Part shown: positions 60,201 through 64,000 of the stretch, in pieces
How positions within the stretch are numbered: position 1 is the first letter of the stretch
Layout of the letters: each line of letters opens with the position of its first letter
From: Rachycentron canadum
Taxonomy: Eukaryota; Chordata; Actinopteri; Carangiformes; Rachycentridae
Length of the DNA: 64,000 nucleotides
Assembly (NCBI GenBank): GCA_038496675.1
Contig: CM076669.1
Span: 4,643,447 to 4,707,446, forward strand
Reading direction: 5' to 3'
Program-made: the position numbers and the translations under genes
The notes under the pieces: model-generated
Told to the model about the DNA's origin: nothing
Database searches by the model: none
The model's input: the letters and a program-made list of their open reading frames with translations, nothing else

Positions 60201-63200
60201 GCGTAGACTAGCAGAACAGGTGAGCATTACAGGGAGGCACTATACTGCAATGTGAATCACACATGTTTTGCCTGTTTTGGCCATCTCCACATGAGATGGC
60301 GGGATTTTCTCCCAGACAGACAGGGGGGTTGAGGTCTGTAAGAGGGTGCCATGGTGCCTTCATTAGGAAGGGACATCAGGGACATGTCAAAGGCATTTCT
60401 TTTGTGCTTCTCTCACTGGCCAACTGCACAGGTCAAGCACAGCTGAGAATCTGAGGGTTAGGGCTACAGTGAGATACGCCAAAATTATGTAATGTGATAA
60501 TACGACTGATGCTGGTCTGGATGAAAAGAAACTCAGCCACCTCACCATCTTCCACCACATGCTCTGTAATTGTTCCATTACAAGATTCATGAAGTTGATT
60601 CTCATTTCAAACTGCTGTGAGCTGCCAAAGACTCTCTCTCTCTCTCTGCTCAGTCTGTTATGCAACTCCCACTCTGTACATGCAAATCCACCAACACAAC
60701 TGACTAGCAACCTTCCCCGAGTCGTTGTCATGGAGACAGTGCAAGATAATGTTCATAGACTTCAGGGCCATAATGAGGGTGTGTAATGTCAACAGAGCAC
60801 AGGCATTGTAATACCCAACTTTGACATGTTAAGCTGAGTTGAGTCCTGCCACCTTGGTCCAGCAAAGCCCATGAATGCTAAAGAAAAAAGTTCAGGTGTA
60901 GGTCAGTGTGGAGATTTTCTTGTGTGAGGTGACAAGCCCTGGTTACCTCCACACTAATTGCCTTGATGGAGCTCAGTGGGCAACAGTCAGCTGGGCCTTG
61001 GCATCGTATGGCGAGCAGCAAGCCAGAGAGAGAATGACTGGAGGGGAGGGGTTTAGGTGACAGCTGAGGAATGTCTGCTCTCCTCTGTCTTTGCCATGGT
61101 TTCCAGCGACTGTCATCTGAAGAATGCACAGGCTAGGACGACAGGACTTGGAATGCTACCCTCCGAGACGAGTTTAGCCGACAGGATCTGGAATCTCCAC
61201 TTGTCTAGTGGTTCACGAGTGCATCCCCTCTACCATCCACCTGAGTCCATGCAGTCTGTGGTTCGGTCTCAGCTGACTGTATCACGAAATGTAAATGGTG
61301 GACAAAGTCACACTTTCCACTCTGGCATGTTCTTGCATGTCCCAAAATACTGGACATGTCACATATTATTATTGGTTAATTCTCCAAACCTCATTCCTAA
61401 TGACATCCATATGTACGCAAGCCTGTAATGGTCTTTGTTATGAATCACATCACAGAGACAACAACACAGCATGTTTGCAGGTCCTTCAGCAACAGGTCAA
61501 TTTTTAAGTGACAGATGTTCTGTGACTCATAGAGACACAACCTCTTGCCTATATGTGAGATTATGGCAGGGCCACACTACAAAGCAGAGCTACAGACTAT
61601 GAGTCATATCCAAACTTAGTATCATCTCCTGAAACCCAGTTAGGAGAACTTGTGGCAGGGGTATTTATAACCCTGCACCGGTCACCAGCAATTGGAGTGA
61701 TATTGTTGCACCCAGTGAGGAGTGAACCCTCATGTAACAACACGACACATGTCACAACAAAGGCAGAGGTCAGTCACTGCAGTTCATTGCATCAAAATTT
61801 GTTGAAATGCTTTCAGTAATCAAGGAAACAAAATCCTTATGAAAAGGTAGATACACATTTTTGCTTTGCAAAACATGTTAGTTGCCTAAGTAAAAACAGA
61901 CATCATACCTTAAATCATGACAACATGACAAAGACATGAATAAAGACACCAGGTGACTTTGACTGTCTTCTGTTCATTTTATTTGAAGACACAAAGATCA
62001 GCCTGACCTCGCTGCAATTCTGAGATTAGCACTTAAAACACCAATCCCTGTATTCGCCTTTTTCAACTACTTTCTAAGACCCCAAAACGCAGGGATCACA
62101 TGCTGGCCTACAAAACACTCACTCACGGCAGTCACTCGTCCAGAGATGGTTCGGTCTGGAGAGCAGCACTGCAAATTCTTTCCTCACTCTAGCTCATCCC
62201 TGTACATCAGCCCAAAAAAAGGCAACGTTTCCACCCAATGAGTTTGCAGGGGGGCGTGGGGGCATGCTAATTCCAGATTTAATGATAGCCACCTCTGAGC
62301 ACAATGAATGGTTGGTTAAATCATTTAAAAAAAATAAATAAAAAAAAAAGAAAGCTATATAACCAGTGTATCATCTAAAAAGCAAAGCATTACCTACCTC
62401 AGAACACTTATTTTAAATCTTGGATAACAAACCCACCATGTAGCAAGGTGGTGCACATAGCAGGAGACAGACTAACTGAGGCTAGACATGTGGGCATGAG
62501 TAATGAGGTGACATCACTGGAGATCTATGCTAGCATTAAACATTTAAGAATGTTTCAGGTAATCCTTAGATCATTTAAACACTAACCATCCAAAGGTATG
62601 GGAGGAGAAAGTATCATCTCTAGTGCAATGAATGAAACTGTGGAACTGCTTATTTCCACGAGCAATAAGTAGAAGTTTGCATTTCTTTAGTATTTTGTGC
62701 CTGGAGTTTCCTCATGCCCCTGGAGTTTAAGGTGGGTACAAATCCAGTCTAGAGACTTTGGTAAAAGTGTCGTTCTAAAATGTTACTTTACAAAAACACC
62801 AAAAGCGTTGAATGTCACCAGATGCAATCACATAAAAATAGGTTTAAACCACAATCCAAATGACAAATCTTCCACATACTGTGTCTTAAATCGTGTGTTT
62901 GAGAGATGAGGTCGCATGTGGAGAACAACACAAAACGAATCGAGATATGAATGAATCTATGAACTGCACTGATACTTTCACAAATAGCAATGGAGGATTT
63001 CCAAAGCCACATTTCAGCACCATATAAGATAAAACTAACCTACAGTACGTACAGTATACACCACTGAAACCAACTTGTCCATATCAGGGCTCTCCTTTCA
63101 GTAACTGCACCTTCGAGCTCCCATAATGTATCACCCGCCCGAGTGGTGTTTTATGAACCATGTAAATCAGACATTTGTCACGATTAGTTTCAAAAGGCCT

Positions 63201-64000
63201 CACACATTGGTTAGCACGTGACATTACAGTCTAACTACATCCAACACGGGCTGCCATTTTCAATATTTGCCTTTGGAAGTACTGAAGCTAGTATACGTAG
63301 CCACTGTGGTTAGCGGGGAAATAGCTTAGCACTGCTGACATTCCAGCCAATTGGCAAAGCCTTTGGCTCACTTATGTATCGGGTTAAAACCAAAAACACC
63401 AAAAATCACAAAACGTTCATTTTCGAGCCCAGGAGTCATCAGCTGACGTCGTTTCGTGAGCTAGCTAACGAATGAATTAACCTTAGCTAAACCCCTTAAC
63501 AGCTAACGACAATTAGCTTAGCCTGCTAAAGTAGCGTTAGCATACATTTGGCTTGTCCAGCACAGACACTGCAATGATTTGTCTCTGTTTACAACTTTAT
63601 CACGCTTAAAACAAAATGTGCCAAACACTGCTGCCAACAATGTGGACATTGCGTAAATGTGATATAGGCCTTGCAAGGATAACGTTAGCCTGTAGTCGAA
63701 TGACGTTGTAACTGACTAGCTAGTTAGCTTCTGCTTCCTCTCCAGAGAGTAGCCACAGTCGCCGTGCAGGGTTTATCAACAAAACGACTTTTTCCTGCTC
63801 GCCAGGTTATAGCCATTGTTGTGCATTTCATTTTGCCTGGGTAGAGCGTCCCAATCAATGACAACCTTCACGTTTCGCTCTTGGCACGACTCAACCACAG
63901 CACCCAAAATGCCTTTTGTCCAGCAACACAACTGGAACTTAAAAAAACACTGGTGACTATTTGTCTTGAGTGTAATTTGCAATCTTAACTCAGCCAGTGC

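Larger units (their letters stand above)
46034..64000 (-). other. PPP1R12A: PPP1R12A intron 1 (partial, about 18 kb)
   Basis: No minus-strand frame encodes the expected N-terminus (MADAKQKR..., KVKF, LTALHQ), so exon 1 is placed beyond 64000. The region is AT-rich, with T runs at 49139-49167 and (TG)n at 48240 and 55608, and A runs at 52099, 54351 and 57263. It also holds one CpG-rich patch (56890-57200) and a GCTAAC-rich stretch near the right end. No tRNA, miRNA-like hairpin or transposon ORF is recognised. Confidence 0.75.

Noticed and set aside
63776..63982. 68-codon minus-strand frame at the right edge considered as PPP1R12A exon 1
   Set aside because: It lacks the expected KVKF motif and LTALHQ ending and has no resemblance to the MYPT1 N-terminus.
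1..64000. CRISPR arrays, operons, phage or bacterial features
   Set aside because: The window is vertebrate nuclear DNA with spliced genes; tandem repeats present are simple microsatellites without spacers.

Overview
The window is vertebrate, almost certainly teleost, nuclear DNA. The genes are spliced, with short introns bounded by GT and AG. The non-coding DNA is AT-rich, full of microsatellites and homopolymer runs, and carries decayed interspersed repeats of types common in fish. All recognised genes lie on the minus strand. The order PPP1R12A, then PAWR, matches my recollection of human chromosome 12q21.

Layout from left to right. Positions 1-10114 are the start of PAWR (Par-4) intron 2; no later PAWR exon was found, so the 3' half of the gene lies beyond the left edge. 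Positions 10115-10850 are PAWR exon 2, which holds the start codon and 183 codons. A probable non-coding exon 1 in a CpG-rich promoter ends at 11175. About 11380-18865 is intergenic and holds two decayed interspersed repeats and an internally deleted transposon remnant. Positions 18866-46033 hold PPP1R12A (MYPT1, the myosin phosphatase targeting subunit): its 3' UTR and 25 coding exons, here numbered 2-26 on the assumption that one exon (KVKF motif and first ankyrin repeat) lies beyond the right edge. Positions 46034-64000 are read as intron 1.

Every PPP1R12A boundary was read from the sequence. Phases agree from exon to exon, giving 992 codons plus a stop: ankyrin repeats, an acidic region, a Ser/Thr-rich centre, two inhibitory RRST phosphorylation sites, a coiled coil and the C-terminal leucine zipper. 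A second zipper-like terminal exon (22920-23057) lies in the last intron and would give an alternative C-terminus.

The two genes are functionally linked. Par-4 is reported in mammals to bind MYPT1 and the kinase ZIPK/DAPK3, which acts on both proteins. Both share the nine residues REKRRSTGV, each close to the end of an exon with a phase-0 donor. The other leads are repeat tracts beside the alternative 3' splicing region, a run of frame-preserving central exons, a 26-nt A tract just before the PAWR start codon, and two CpG-rich islands inside PPP1R12A introns.
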